DNA of 64,000 nt from contig JAAEUE010000128.1 in the NCBI GenBank assembly GCA_024227565.1, forward strand, positions 1 through 64,000, read 5' to 3'. Shown here piece after piece: positions 55,111 through 63,594 of this stretch. The position numbers and the translations under genes were made by a program. Position 1 is the first letter of the stretch. Every line of letters begins with the position of its first letter. Origin of the DNA: Alphaproteobacteria bacterium. Its GTDB lineage: Bacteria; Pseudomonadota; Alphaproteobacteria; Rhizobiales; CAJQND01. The notes below the pieces were generated by a model. That model did not search any database. It worked only from the letters and a program-made list of their open reading frames with translations, and was not told the origin of the DNA.

Positions 55111-55392
55111 ATGATCAAACGCACAATCATATCTGCTCTGCTTTTGGCTGCCTGCACCTCAACAGCTGTGGCCGGTCCCAACTGCACCTGCCGGTTCCAG
55201 GGTGAAAACTTCCAGATTGGCGAGGTTGCCTGCATTCTTGGCCAGCTCAAGCAATGTGAGATGCAGCTGAACAACACCTCGTGGCGCACTTTGAGCGAAG
55301 GCTGCCCGCAAGCCCAGTTGCTGCAAACACAGCCCCACCAGTCAACGGTCACCGATGGCGATTTTCGCACCTCTGCTCCGATTGGCGGATAA
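55111..55392 (+). CDS. Small secreted Cys-rich protein, conserved hypothetical
   Basis: A 93-residue exported protein. Signal peptide 1-21 (IISALLLAACTSTAVA). The mature domain NCTCRFQGENFQIGEVACI and CEMQLNNTSWRTLSEGCP has six Cys and a conserved NNTSW. I recall close relatives in many Hyphomicrobiales with no assigned role. Disulfides and small size suggest a periplasmic inhibitor or binding module. It lies just upstream of the RNase T2 gene, so it may be its partner (inference). Confidence 0.75.
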   Translation: MIKRTIISALLLAACTSTAVAGPNCTCRFQGENFQIGEVACILGQLKQCEMQLNNTSWRTLSEGCPQAQLLQTQPHQSTVTDGDFRTSAPIGG

Positions 55393-55414
55393 CCGGTAAA
55401 CTGAGGCAATCAGG

Positions 55415-56071
55415 GTGTTTCGGGGGCTTGTCCAAGCAGTTGCGTTCGTATTCTGTCTCTTGGCAATGCCGGCTTTGGCGAAAGATCGCCCGGGCGAGTT
55501 TGACTATTACGTGCTCGCCCTGTCCTGGTCTCCCACCTATTGCACCACCAAAAATGGCCGCAAAGACCGTCGACAGTGCAATTCCGGCCGACGCTATTCG
55601 TTCGTGGTCCACGGACTTTGGCCGCAATATGAGCGCGGATGGCCGGACTATTGCCGAACTTCCCGCCGGTATGTGCCCAACAAGCGCATTCGGAGCATGC
55701 TGGACATTATGCCGTCCAAGCGCCTGGTCATCCACCAGTGGCGCAAGCACGGCACCTGCACGGACCTTTCCCAACAGGCCTATTTCGATCTGACCCGCGA
55801 GCTGTTCGCCCGTTTTCAGGTGCCGGCCAGCTATGTGGCGCCGTCGCGTCCGCTTCTCACAACGCCGGGCGAACTGGTGCATGATTTTGTTACCACCAAC
55901 CTTTGGCTCAAACCGGACATGCTCTCGGTTCAGTGCGGCCGGCGGCGCGACAGGGCCAACCTGTCTGAGCTTCGGGTGTGTTTCGGCAGGGACCTTAAAC
56001 CCCGCGCTTGCGGCCAAAATGAGCGAAAAACCTGCCGTGCCCGAACCTTGGTGATGCCGCCGGTGCGCTGA
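55415..56071 (+). CDS. Secreted ribonuclease T2 family protein
   Basis: A 218-residue periplasmic or secreted endoribonuclease. Signal peptide 1-22. The two catalytic boxes are YSFVVHGLWPQY (CAS1, His) and VIHQWRKHGTCTDL (CAS2, Glu replaced by Gln in the usual HEWxKHG, with both His kept). The Gln in place of the CAS2 Glu may lower catalysis. Several Cys fit disulfides. The start is GTG at 55415. It follows the small Cys-rich protein by 22 bases. Confidence 0.85.
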   Translation: MFRGLVQAVAFVFCLLAMPALAKDRPGEFDYYVLALSWSPTYCTTKNGRKDRRQCNSGRRYSFVVHGLWPQYERGWPDYCRTSRRYVPNKRIRSMLDIMPSKRLVIHQWRKHGTCTDLSQQAYFDLTRELFARFQVPASYVAPSRPLLTTPGELVHDFVTTNLWLKPDMLSVQCGRRRDRANLSELRVCFGRDLKPRACGQNERKTCRARTLVMPPVR

Positions 56072-56160
56072 GCTCGCGTTTGACAGCTGTTGCGCAGCGG
56101 GCCATTTGGCGTTAACGCGTAAGATCAACGCCATGCAGTTTGGTTCAACCGGAGCGTTCT

Positions 56161-56898
56161 ATGCGTGCAGCAATTTTCCTTCACCTGGAAGGCGACAGTT
56201 CGGGTCTGCTGGGCAAGGCTCTTGAGCAGGCGGGGGTCGTTTGTGAGGACATCCACCTCTACAACGGAGTGCCAACACCGGACCCCGCAGCCCACGACAT
56301 TCTGGTGACCATGGGCGCGGCCCAGCAAGTCTGGGAGACCGAAGAACACCCATGGCTGGTTGAGGAAAAGGCTGCGATCCGCCATTGGGTGGAAGATCTT
56401 GGCAAACCTTTTTTCGGCATCTGCTTTGGCCACCAGTTGCTGGCCGACGCCCTGGGCGGGCAGGTGGAGATGAGCAAGTCTAAAGAAATCGGCATTCTGC
56501 AGGTGAACCGGCACCAAGACGCCGCACACGACCCGGTGTTTTCAGCCATGGAGCCCAGCGGTCATTGGATGCAATGGCATCTTGCGGAGGTGACCAAGGC
56601 CCCGGAGGGCGCGCAGGTGCTGGCCTCTTCAGGTGAGTGCACCATCCAGGCCATGAGCCTGGGGCCTCATGCGGTCTCTATCCAGTTCCATGCTGAGTCT
56701 TCGCTGCCCACCATTGAAAAGTGGCAAGACGACCAGATCACTCTGGACGCGATGGCAAGGTCCACCCACCCTGGCCACTATGCCGAGGTGCTGGCTGAAG
56801 CGCGCCAGCGCATGCCGGTGACCGAAGTCAACGCCATGCGGCTGTTCAACCGCTGGATAGAGGTCAACGAACTCGGCGAAAAGCGCCTGAGCGCGTAG
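56161..56898 (+). CDS. Class I glutamine amidotransferase family protein
   Basis: A 245-residue GATase with the catalytic Cys in FFGICFGHQLLADALGG, His in SIQFHAES and Glu next to it. It hydrolyses glutamine or a related gamma-glutamyl bond; stand-alone members include gamma-glutamyl hydrolases and GMP-synthase-like proteins, so the true substrate is open. ATG at 56161 is chosen over 56140. A perfect AT-rich palindrome lies just after the stop. Confidence 0.86.
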   Translation: MRAAIFLHLEGDSSGLLGKALEQAGVVCEDIHLYNGVPTPDPAAHDILVTMGAAQQVWETEEHPWLVEEKAAIRHWVEDLGKPFFGICFGHQLLADALGGQVEMSKSKEIGILQVNRHQDAAHDPVFSAMEPSGHWMQWHLAEVTKAPEGAQVLASSGECTIQAMSLGPHAVSIQFHAESSLPTIEKWQDDQITLDAMARSTHPGHYAEVLAEARQRMPVTEVNAMRLFNRWIEVNELGEKRLSA

Positions 56899-56930
56899 GG
56901 TCTTGGGAGCCAGTTCCCGTTTCAAATCCC

Positions 56931-56964
56931 TGCACATTATTATGTATAGACATAATAATGTGCA
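56931..56964. repeat. Perfect 15-bp AT-rich inverted repeat
   Basis: TGCACATTATTATGT pairs fully with ACATAATAATGTGCA around ATAG. It lies between two convergent genes and has no T run after it, so it is not a standard terminator. The AT content is far above its surroundings. It could be a protein-binding site, a cruciform or the end of a lost element. Confidence 0.8.
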
Positions 56965-57072
56965 GCCATCCGCACTCAAATCGGAAAACTGCCAAACGAA
57001 ACCATTTGCTTGTAATCAGCTGATTTTTCTCGGTAAAAACTTTGTGCACCGCACCAAAAAGGTGGAAAGGCT

Positions 57073-58074
57073 CTAAGCCTTCAACACCAGTTTGCCGTTG
57101 TTGCCGCCGGTGAACAATAGGTTCAGCGTCTCCGGATAGGCATCCACCCCGCCTTCGCGCACATCCTGGCGGAGCTTCAGCTTGCCCGCCTTGTTCCACT
57201 CGCCAAGCTGCTTGATGCCTTCAGGATATTGGCTGAGGAAGTCAAACACGATGAACCCGCGCACGTTCAACCGGTTGACCAGGATGGAGCGGAAGTTTTT
57301 CGGGCCATCAGGCGCCTGGGTGGCGTTGTAGGCCGAGATCAGGCCGCACACCGCGATGCGGCCGAACGGGTTCATTTGGGCCAGCACGGTGTCGCCGATC
57401 TCGCCGCCCACGTTCTCAAAGTACACATCAATGCCGTCAGGGCAGGCTGCGCGCAGGGCCTTGAAAAGACCATCCTGCTTGTAGTCGACAGCCGCGTCGA
57501 ACCCCAGTTCATCGGTCAGATAGCTGCACTTTTCAGGCCCGCCGGCGATGCCCACGGCGCGGCAGCCCTTCAGCTTGGCGATCTGGCCCACAATCGAGCC
57601 CACGGCGCCTGACGCCGCAGACACAACAACAATGTCTCCCTCCTTGGGTTTGCACACCTCCAGCAAGCCGAAATAGGCGGTCAGCCCGGGCATGCCGAGC
57701 CCGCCGAGCCAATCGTCCATGCTGGCCGCAGACAGATCCACCTTGCTCACACCCAGACCGTCTGAAACGGCATAGGTCTGGACGCCCAGAATGCCGGTGA
57801 CCGCGTCACCTTCAGCGAAGCCTGGGTGGTTGGATTTGACCACGATGCCCCCGGCAATGGAGCGCATCACTTCGCCAATGCCTACCGGGGGAACATAGGA
57901 GCGGCCCTCGTTGATCCAGCCGCGCATGGCCGGATCGATGGAATACATCTCAAGCTTGACCAGAAACTCGCCTTCGCCGGGCTCTGGAACCGCTTCATCG
58001 GCAAAGGTGAAAAGATCGCGGGTCACCATTCCATGGGGGCGGGCGGCCAGACGGGCAGTGCGGTTTGTGGACAT
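57073..58074 (-). CDS. Zinc-less NADP-dependent MDR oxidoreductase (curcumin-reductase/leukotriene-B4 dehydrogenase type)
   Basis: A 333-residue medium-chain reductase. The NADP loop is VVVSAASGAVGSIVGQIAKLKG, YSIDPAMRGWINEGRSY lies in the N-terminal domain, and IDVYFENVGG in the dinucleotide domain is the signature of the 2-alkenal reductase group. It reduces double bonds of enones using NADPH. ATG at 58074 is chosen because GAGAGAG stands at a suitable distance. It is convergent with the amidotransferase. Confidence 0.9.
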   Translation of the reverse strand: MSTNRTARLAARPHGMVTRDLFTFADEAVPEPGEGEFLVKLEMYSIDPAMRGWINEGRSYVPPVGIGEVMRSIAGGIVVKSNHPGFAEGDAVTGILGVQTYAVSDGLGVSKVDLSAASMDDWLGGLGMPGLTAYFGLLEVCKPKEGDIVVVSAASGAVGSIVGQIAKLKGCRAVGIAGGPEKCSYLTDELGFDAAVDYKQDGLFKALRAACPDGIDVYFENVGGEIGDTVLAQMNPFGRIAVCGLISAYNATQAPDGPKNFRSILVNRLNVRGFIVFDFLSQYPEGIKQLGEWNKAGKLKLRQDVREGGVDAYPETLNLLFTGGNNGKLVLKA

Positions 58075-58237
58075 CAGGCGCATCTCTCTCGTTGTGCGGT
58101 TTGCTTTGGCCCCATTCTTATCGCATCCAGGCGCCCTTGCGCACCGCTGAAATTGTCTTGGGCTTGTGTTTTATCGCCCCATTGGGATAGGCAGGGCGCT
58201 GATCAGCATCAATTGGCCAGAGAGACCAGATCTTCCC

Positions 58238-58894
58238 ATGAGCGACAGCGACCAAAAACCGGCCCTTCAAGCAGCCATCATCCCGGTCACCGGGTTTCAG
58301 CAGAACTGCACGCTTCTCTGGAGCACTGAGACCATGGAGGGCACGGTGATCGATCCGGGCGGCGATGTGGACCGCATTCAGGACGCCATCAAGCAGAGCG
58401 GTGTGAAGGTCACCCAGATCGTTCTGACCCACGGGCATATCGACCATGCCGGCGGGGCAAAGGACCTGAAGGAGGCGCTCGGCGTCGATATTATCGGGCC
58501 GCATGAGGATGATCTCTTTCTGCTGGAGAGCCTGGAAGAAACCGGTGCGTCCTACGGCATTGCCGGGGCCAAGAATTTCGTGCCTGACCGCTGGCTGAAT
58601 GAGGGCGAAACCCTCGCCATGGCCGGAGCCGACTGGGAGATCTTCCATTGTCCCGGCCACAGCCCGGGCTCAGTTGTGTTTTTCAACAAGCAGGCGCGCT
58701 TTGCCATTGTAGGGGATGTGATTTTCTCCGGCTCAGTGGGCCGCACGGATCTGCCGCGGGGCAATCACGACGATCTGATTGCCTCCATCAAGACCAAGCT
58801 CTTCCCGCTGGGCGATGATGTGGGCTTTCTTTGCGGCCATGGCCCGGGCTCAAACATTGGCCATGAGCGGCAGACTAACCCGTTCCTGCAGTAA
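58238..58894 (+). CDS. MBL-fold metallo-hydrolase (GloB-like)
   Basis: A 218-residue metallo-beta-lactamase-fold hydrolase. Metal motifs are LTHGHIDHAGG (HxHxDH), HCPGHSPGS, AIVGDVIFSGS and LCGHGPGS. GFQQNCTLLW begins the fold. It is of the YcbL/glyoxalase II type and probably splits a thioester such as a glutathione adduct. ATG at 58238 is chosen over 58166. It stands divergent from the MDR gene. Confidence 0.88.
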   Translation: MSDSDQKPALQAAIIPVTGFQQNCTLLWSTETMEGTVIDPGGDVDRIQDAIKQSGVKVTQIVLTHGHIDHAGGAKDLKEALGVDIIGPHEDDLFLLESLEETGASYGIAGAKNFVPDRWLNEGETLAMAGADWEIFHCPGHSPGSVVFFNKQARFAIVGDVIFSGSVGRTDLPRGNHDDLIASIKTKLFPLGDDVGFLCGHGPGSNIGHERQTNPFLQ

Positions 58895-58903
58895 AGCTAT
58901 GAT

Positions 58904-59395
58904 TTAGTAGGGGGCGTAGCCCTTGGCGTTGTCGAAACGCGTGCCTTCAATGTCCACCGCGTCCATGATGGCATCTTCCAGGTTGGATTTGGAGAGGTTG
59001 GCAAAGCTGAGATCCGAACCGGCCAAATCGGCCTTGGAAAGGTCAGCCCCCACAAAGCTCGCCTTCACCGCGTCCAAACCGGACAAGTCCGTGTCATGCA
59101 GATTGGCACCGTCCAGGTTTGCATCGCTCACATCTGCCCCGGCCATATCGGCGTTGGAGAGATTGGCGCCGGAGAGATCGGATTTGGAGAGATTGGCGCC
59201 GCGCAGGTCTGCGCCCGAAAGGTCCACACCCGCCAGCTTGGCGCCGCTGAGCGAAGCACCGGCCAAGTTGCATTTCGGGCACGCCTTGTTTGCAAGCAAG
59301 GCCTCTTCCACCGACGGATCATGCGCAACCGCGCTCGCTCCGTATGAAACGATCAGAGCAGCGCCACCGAGGATTTTCGTCAACAGAGCGTTCAT
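58904..59395 (-). CDS. Secreted pentapeptide-repeat protein
   Basis: A 163-residue protein. Signal peptide 1-24 (ILGGAALIVSYGASAVA). Residues 44-153 are A(D/N)Lxx pentapeptide repeats, e.g. GADLRGANLSKSDL, building a right-handed beta-helix. Before them ACPKCNL provides a Cys pair. Such exported helices act as structural or protein-binding rods; no partner is seen. About twenty repeat units are present. Confidence 0.87.
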   Translation of the reverse strand: MNALLTKILGGAALIVSYGASAVAHDPSVEEALLANKACPKCNLAGASLSGAKLAGVDLSGADLRGANLSKSDLSGANLSNADMAGADVSDANLDGANLHDTDLSGLDAVKASFVGADLSKADLAGSDLSFANLSKSNLEDAIMDAVDIEGTRFDNAKGYAPY

Positions 59396-59450
59396 GACGC
59401 TCTATGTCTAGCTTGAATGGAGCAAAACGAAAAGCAGCAACTGAGCAAAA

Positions 59451-59527
59451 CATGCCCCAGATTATCGTACTGGGCGAGCAACTTATCCCCGCTCAGACGT
59501 AACCGTCTGAGCGAGGGTTGCTCTAGA
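59451..59527. repeat. 107-bp two-hairpin repeat, copy B (hairpin 2 half only)
   Basis: Bases from ATGCCCC to CTAG match the right 77 bases of copy A, including hairpin 2 at 59477-59524 with a perfect CGCTCAGACG/CGTCTGAGCG inner stem. The first hairpin is missing. It lies between the pentapeptide gene and the end of the YHS gene. Confidence 0.82.
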
Positions 59528-59561
59528 AGCTGCATCAGTTTGGCCTGCAACTTCAATGGCT

Positions 59562-60065
59562 TCAGACAGTGTGGCGCCTCAGTGGGCCGCTTCTAACCTG
59601 AGATCGGTTCAGCACTTTGGGCCAGTTGCGTTTGCCGGCGCTGATGTTGGCCGCCTGATTGCGCTCCCAGCGCTTCTGGATCGAGCGGTTGTAGTTGAGA
59701 TAGAGCCGTCCGCCGACGATCTTCCAGGCCCGCGGGTCGCCCTTGGCCGTATAGCCTTGCGACACGGCCCAGGCGCAATAGCCGCCGAATGCCGGCGCAT
59801 AGCGTCCTGGTGAGGCCTTGAAAGCATCCCGGTTTGCCGCAGAAGAGAACCGCCAGTTTACGCCCTGGTGCTTCACGGTGAACTTTGAGGAACCGCGCAC
59901 CGGCTTGCCTTTCGTGAAATACGCAACGGGGTCATAGCCGCCAACCGCTGTGCCGGCCACCAGACCCGTATAGACAGCTGACTTGCCGGCAAGGGCAGGC
60001 GACAGGGCTGCACTACCCAGAAGAGCGGCGGCGGAAATCATGAGTTTTCGTCTGTCGATGCGCAT
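59562..60065 (-). CDS. YHS-domain protein, exported
   Basis: A 167-residue protein with a Tat- or Sec-like signal (RRKLMISAAALLGSAALSPALA). The YHS fold is seen in VGGYDPVAYFTKGKPVRG, then HQGVNWRFSSAANRDAFKASPGRYAPAFGGYCAWAVSQG. YHS domains bind metals (Cu, heavy metals) in other proteins. A single Cys remains here. The first hypothesis is a periplasmic metal-binding or insertion factor. Confidence 0.82.
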   Translation of the reverse strand: MRIDRRKLMISAAALLGSAALSPALAGKSAVYTGLVAGTAVGGYDPVAYFTKGKPVRGSSKFTVKHQGVNWRFSSAANRDAFKASPGRYAPAFGGYCAWAVSQGYTAKGDPRAWKIVGGRLYLNYNRSIQKRWERNQAANISAGKRNWPKVLNRSQVRSGPLRRHTV

Positions 60066-60281
60066 CTGTATCTCTCCAGGTCCGAGGCGTTTTCTTCAAA
60101 TAAGACGTTCACGGATGACATGCGACCAAATTTTCTGTGAGTTTGCGGTGTGCGCTGCCTGCATGCTAGGAGCTTTGGACCGAACTCCACATGCTTCAGG
60201 TTCGCTCTGAACCGCCTGCGAAGCCTGCCACAAACAAGGGAAAACCCAATGGAACAGCGCCCGCTGGCCCAACCCGTGTCC

Positions 60282-60388
60282 TTAGAGCAACCTCCGATCA
60301 GACGGAATCGTCTGAGCGGAGATGAGTTGCTCGACCATAACGAAAATCTAGGGCATCTTCCGCTCAGTTTGAGCGGAAGATGCCCTAG
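60282..60388. repeat. 107-bp two-hairpin repeat, copy C (inverted) in a 326-base gene-free gap
   Basis: The element (TTAG to CTAG, 107 bp) is an inverted near match of copy A. Hairpin 1 is the perfect 16-base-arm stem near 60351-60385. It ends 4 bases before the EamA stop codon, much as copy A sits at the petC stop. The rest of the gap 60066-60391 shows no gene or clear promoter. Confidence 0.85.
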
Positions 60389-60391
60389 AAC

Positions 60392-61279
60392 CTAATCGGT
60401 TTCTTTGTTCACGAACACGATGCCCACGCTGACCAAGGCAAGGGCGAGCAGGATCCAGATGGTGATGTGTTCACCCAAGATCAGCCAACCGAAGAACACC
60501 CCGAACAGCGGCGACAGGAATGAATATGACGCCACTTTTGCAGCAGGGTAGATTTTCAAGAGCCAAAACCATGTCAGAAAGGCCGTGGATACGACAAACA
60601 GAACCTGCACGGCAAAGATCGCGATCAGGCCAGGTGTGATGTCGCGCACCAGATCGCCAAACAGGGGGGAGATCGGCAGCACCACCACGGCAGACACGGC
60701 CACCATGTAGACCAAATGCATTTCCGGCGTGGATTTGGAGAGTTGGGTGGTGCGCACCATCAGCGGGATGCCGCCCCACAAAAACGCACCGGCCAGGCAC
60801 ATAAGATCGCCCAGCAGTGCCTTGTCGCCTGCGGTTTCATTGGGGTCATAGAAGGCCAAGACAATGCCAACGATGGCCAGCACGAGGCCGAAAACCTTGA
60901 ACCGGTTCAAGCGCTCACCGGGGATCAGATAGTGCGCCGCAACGGCCAGCCAGAACGGCATGGTGTAGAACATGATCGAGGCGCGCGCGACAGTGGTGAA
61001 CTCCAGGGCGAGAAACAGCAAGACAAATTCAGTGGCAAACAACAGCCCGCACGCAACACCCGGCCAAAAGCTGCCATCGGTGACCGAGAGCTTGCGGCGC
61101 GCCAGAAGCGCAAAACACACCACCGGCACAATGGCGCATGCCGACCGCAAACCAACCTGAAATACCGGCTGCAGCCCGGCATTGACCAATTTGATCAGCA
61201 CCTGATTGAGACCCAGCAAGAGCGCAGCTGCCACAAGGCACGATGCCCCAATCGCATCTATGCGGGTGCGTCGTTCCAT
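60392..61279 (-). CDS. EamA/DMT family transporter
   Basis: A 295-residue inner-membrane carrier with ten hydrophobic helices in two EamA halves (about 11-140 and 158-290). Typical parts are LLLGLNQVLIKLVNAGLQPVFQVGLRS and FLSPLFGVFFGWLILGEH. Such carriers export amino acids, drugs or metabolites. The start lies directly after the GNAT stop, so the two are translationally adjacent. Cargo unknown. Confidence 0.9.
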   Translation of the reverse strand: MERRTRIDAIGASCLVAAALLLGLNQVLIKLVNAGLQPVFQVGLRSACAIVPVVCFALLARRKLSVTDGSFWPGVACGLLFATEFVLLFLALEFTTVARASIMFYTMPFWLAVAAHYLIPGERLNRFKVFGLVLAIVGIVLAFYDPNETAGDKALLGDLMCLAGAFLWGGIPLMVRTTQLSKSTPEMHLVYMVAVSAVVVLPISPLFGDLVRDITPGLIAIFAVQVLFVVSTAFLTWFWLLKIYPAAKVASYSFLSPLFGVFFGWLILGEHITIWILLALALVSVGIVFVNKETD

Positions 61280-61795
61280 TCAGGCGTCTGCCATTCGGTG
61301 TGGGGCGAGGATCATCCCATCGAGGCCCTCAGCGGCGCCGGGCGTCAGCTCATGGCAAAGCAGCCGATCGGGATCGAACGGTCCTGGCATGAGCACATTG
61401 CCCTCCAGTTTGCGGAACCCGGCCTTGGCGTAGTAGGGCGCATCGCCCACCAGAACCACCAGGCCATGGCCTTCGCGCGCTGCAACCGCAACGCCATGTT
61501 CGATCAGCCGCAAACCGGCGCCGAAGCCTTGCATGGCGGGGAGCACGGCGAGGGGGCCAAGCAGCAAAGCTTCCGCCTTGCCGCCAATTGACACCGGCCA
61601 GAACTGGATGGTGCCCACGACGCGCGCATCCAGTTCCGCCACAAACGCCAGATTCGGGGCCTGCGCTGAGCCTTCACGGAGGCGGTAGGAGGTTTTGGTC
61701 ATGCGGTCGAGGCCGAAGGCTTCGTCCAAGATGGCGGTGATGATGGCGGCGTCTTCCAGCTTCTCGGGCCGGATATCAAAAAACGAACTGTTCAT
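61280..61795 (-). CDS. GNAT family N-acetyltransferase
   Basis: A 171-residue acyltransferase. The acetyl-CoA loop is VLPAMQGFGAGLRLIEHG (Q/RxxGxG/A), preceded by LLLGPLAVLP. The form VVLVGDAPYYAKAGFRK is typical of the YhbS-like subgroup. It acetylates a small amine or protein. It stands directly upstream of the EamA carrier. Confidence 0.85.
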   Translation of the reverse strand: MNSSFFDIRPEKLEDAAIITAILDEAFGLDRMTKTSYRLREGSAQAPNLAFVAELDARVVGTIQFWPVSIGGKAEALLLGPLAVLPAMQGFGAGLRLIEHGVAVAAREGHGLVVLVGDAPYYAKAGFRKLEGNVLMPGPFDPDRLLCHELTPGAAEGLDGMILAPHRMADA

Positions 61796-62053
61796 GGCAA
61801 TGGCTCTGTGTCAGGGGAGCAGGGATGGCTCCGCTGTGGTACCGGCATTGCTGGAAAAGCGTTAGACGGCGGCACTGAGAGGGCGGAGCGGTTCAGCTGG
61901 ACGCAAGATCACGTCCGGAGGATTCCGGTCGTCGTCGCTGAAACAGTATCCGCTCGCTGGCCATTGTGTTTATTCTTGCCGTATGACTTATCGAAAGGCC
62001 CCATAGCACGGCTGGCATTGGGGCGTCTATGGTTTCAACGAGAGAGGGTGCAA

Positions 62054-63025
62054 ATGGGTTTGTTAGTTGACGGTGCTTGGCACGACGAATGGTATGACAC
62101 CAAATCCACTGGAGGGGCATTCAAGCGCGTTGAGGCGACCTTCAGAAATTGGGTGACCGCAGATGGCGGGCCAGGCCCTAGCGGTGAGGGCGGTTTTGCG
62201 GCTGAAAGCCAGCGTTACCATCTCTATGTGGCCTGGGCTTGCCCGTGGGCTCATCGCGCTTTGATTTTCCGCAAGCTCAAGGCGTTGGAAGAGCATATAG
62301 ACCTCTCGATTGTTGGCCCCATAATGCGAGACAAGGGGTGGGAGTTCGACGACCGAGAAGACTGCATTCCTGACACTTTGCACGGCAAACAGCTGTTGCA
62401 TGAGGTCTACACTCAGGCCGATGCAAGCTTCACGGGCAGGGTGACGGTGCCCGTCCTGTGGGACAAGCAGCGCGGTACGATCTGCTCCAACGAATCTTCT
62501 GAAATCATCCGCATGTTCAATTCAGCGTTCAATGAGGTGACCGGCAATGGCGATGACTACTACCCTGCCGAACACCGCGCCAGGATCGACGAGATCAACG
62601 ACCGGGTCTTCAATACCCTCAACAATGGGGTCTACAAATGTGGCTTCGCCACGTCCCAAACGGCCTATGATGCCGCCATCGGCCCGCTGTTTGAGACATT
62701 GGACTGGCTGGAAGGCATTCTTGCCGAAAACCGCTATATGTGCGGCGATAAGGTGACCGAGGCCGACTGGCGGCTATTTCCCACGCTTTTGCGGTTTGAC
62801 CCGGTTTATGTGGGCCATTTCAAGTGCAACATTCGTTGCTTGCGCGAATATCCGAACCTCTGGGGCTACACGCGTGAGCTCTATCAGTGGCCGGGCATCG
62901 CCGAGACGATCAACCTGCCTCAGACCAAAGAGCATTACTACGCCAGCCATCTCAAAGTGAATCCGACCGCCATTGTGCCTTGTGGCCCGGAGATTGATTT
63001 TTCAGCCCCGCACCAACGGGGTTAG
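62054..63025 (+). CDS. Glutathionyl-hydroquinone reductase (Xi-class GST)
   Basis: A 323-residue S-glutathione transferase of the YqjG/ECM4 type. The catalytic Cys is in VAWACPWAHRALIFRKLK; ICSNESSEIIRMFN binds glutathione, and KVTEADWRLFPTLLRFDPVYVGHFKCN is the C-terminal signature. It reduces glutathionyl-hydroquinones. ATG at 62054 follows AGAGAGGG. The 258 bases before it hold an open frame but no coding signal; nothing else is seen there. Confidence 0.93.
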   Translation: MGLLVDGAWHDEWYDTKSTGGAFKRVEATFRNWVTADGGPGPSGEGGFAAESQRYHLYVAWACPWAHRALIFRKLKALEEHIDLSIVGPIMRDKGWEFDDREDCIPDTLHGKQLLHEVYTQADASFTGRVTVPVLWDKQRGTICSNESSEIIRMFNSAFNEVTGNGDDYYPAEHRARIDEINDRVFNTLNNGVYKCGFATSQTAYDAAIGPLFETLDWLEGILAENRYMCGDKVTEADWRLFPTLLRFDPVYVGHFKCNIRCLREYPNLWGYTRELYQWPGIAETINLPQTKEHYYASHLKVNPTAIVPCGPEIDFSAPHQRG

Positions 63026-63029
63026 CGCC

Positions 63030-63503
63030 TCACCAATGGCCGGCGGCAGGGGCTGCGTCCAGCATTTCGCGTATCCGGCGTATTGTGCCCGCGGTGGTGT
63101 CCTCGGGCAGCTCTGTGGGCGCAAAAAAGCGCGCCTCGGCGATTTCCAGATTGCCTTTTTGTGAAGCTGGACTATCAGTTTGCCCCAAATACAGCAAAAC
63201 GTGATCGCCGGGAAAGATTGCGTCGTTGTTGTAAACGTCGATCAGTTTGAGTGGTTGCGTAACGCTTACGCCGGTTTCCTCAAGCACCTCGCGTGCGGCA
63301 GCTTCTATTGCGATTTCGCCACGCTCAACCCCGCCGCCAGGGAGCAACCAACCTGGCGAATAGGTGTGACGCACAAGCAGAATATGGCCTTGGGGATTTT
63401 GCACCAAAATCCGCACGCCCAAAGTTAGTCCTCGTGTCAGACGAAACCACGGATGCAGCACGAGGCGCGATAATATGCGATAGAGGATACGGCCCATGCG
63501 CAC
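63030..63503 (-). CDS. Nudix hydrolase
   Basis: A 157-residue pyrophosphohydrolase. The Nudix box GGGVERGEIAIEAAAREVLEETGV (GX5EX7REUXEEXGU) is intact in the normal place after LLVRHTYSPGW. It hydrolyses a nucleoside diphosphate linked to another group; the cap sequence does not tell which. It is convergent with the GST gene, 4 bases away. Confidence 0.9.
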   Translation of the reverse strand: MRMGRILYRILSRLVLHPWFRLTRGLTLGVRILVQNPQGHILLVRHTYSPGWLLPGGGVERGEIAIEAAAREVLEETGVSVTQPLKLIDVYNNDAIFPGDHVLLYLGQTDSPASQKGNLEIAEARFFAPTELPEDTTAGTIRRIREMLDAAPAAGHW

Positions 63504-63594
63504 AATATCGCATCAGGTGTTGAAGCCCTGGTAAAGATAGCCGATAACCCGCAGAGATTCAGTTTGCCCCTCTAACGAGTATGATCCAGACGCG

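Noticed and set aside
60150..60395. Plus-strand frame of 81 codons running through repeat copy C
   Set aside because: Its second half is only the repeat read in frame, which also appears antisense to petC in copy A; no family or ribosome site.
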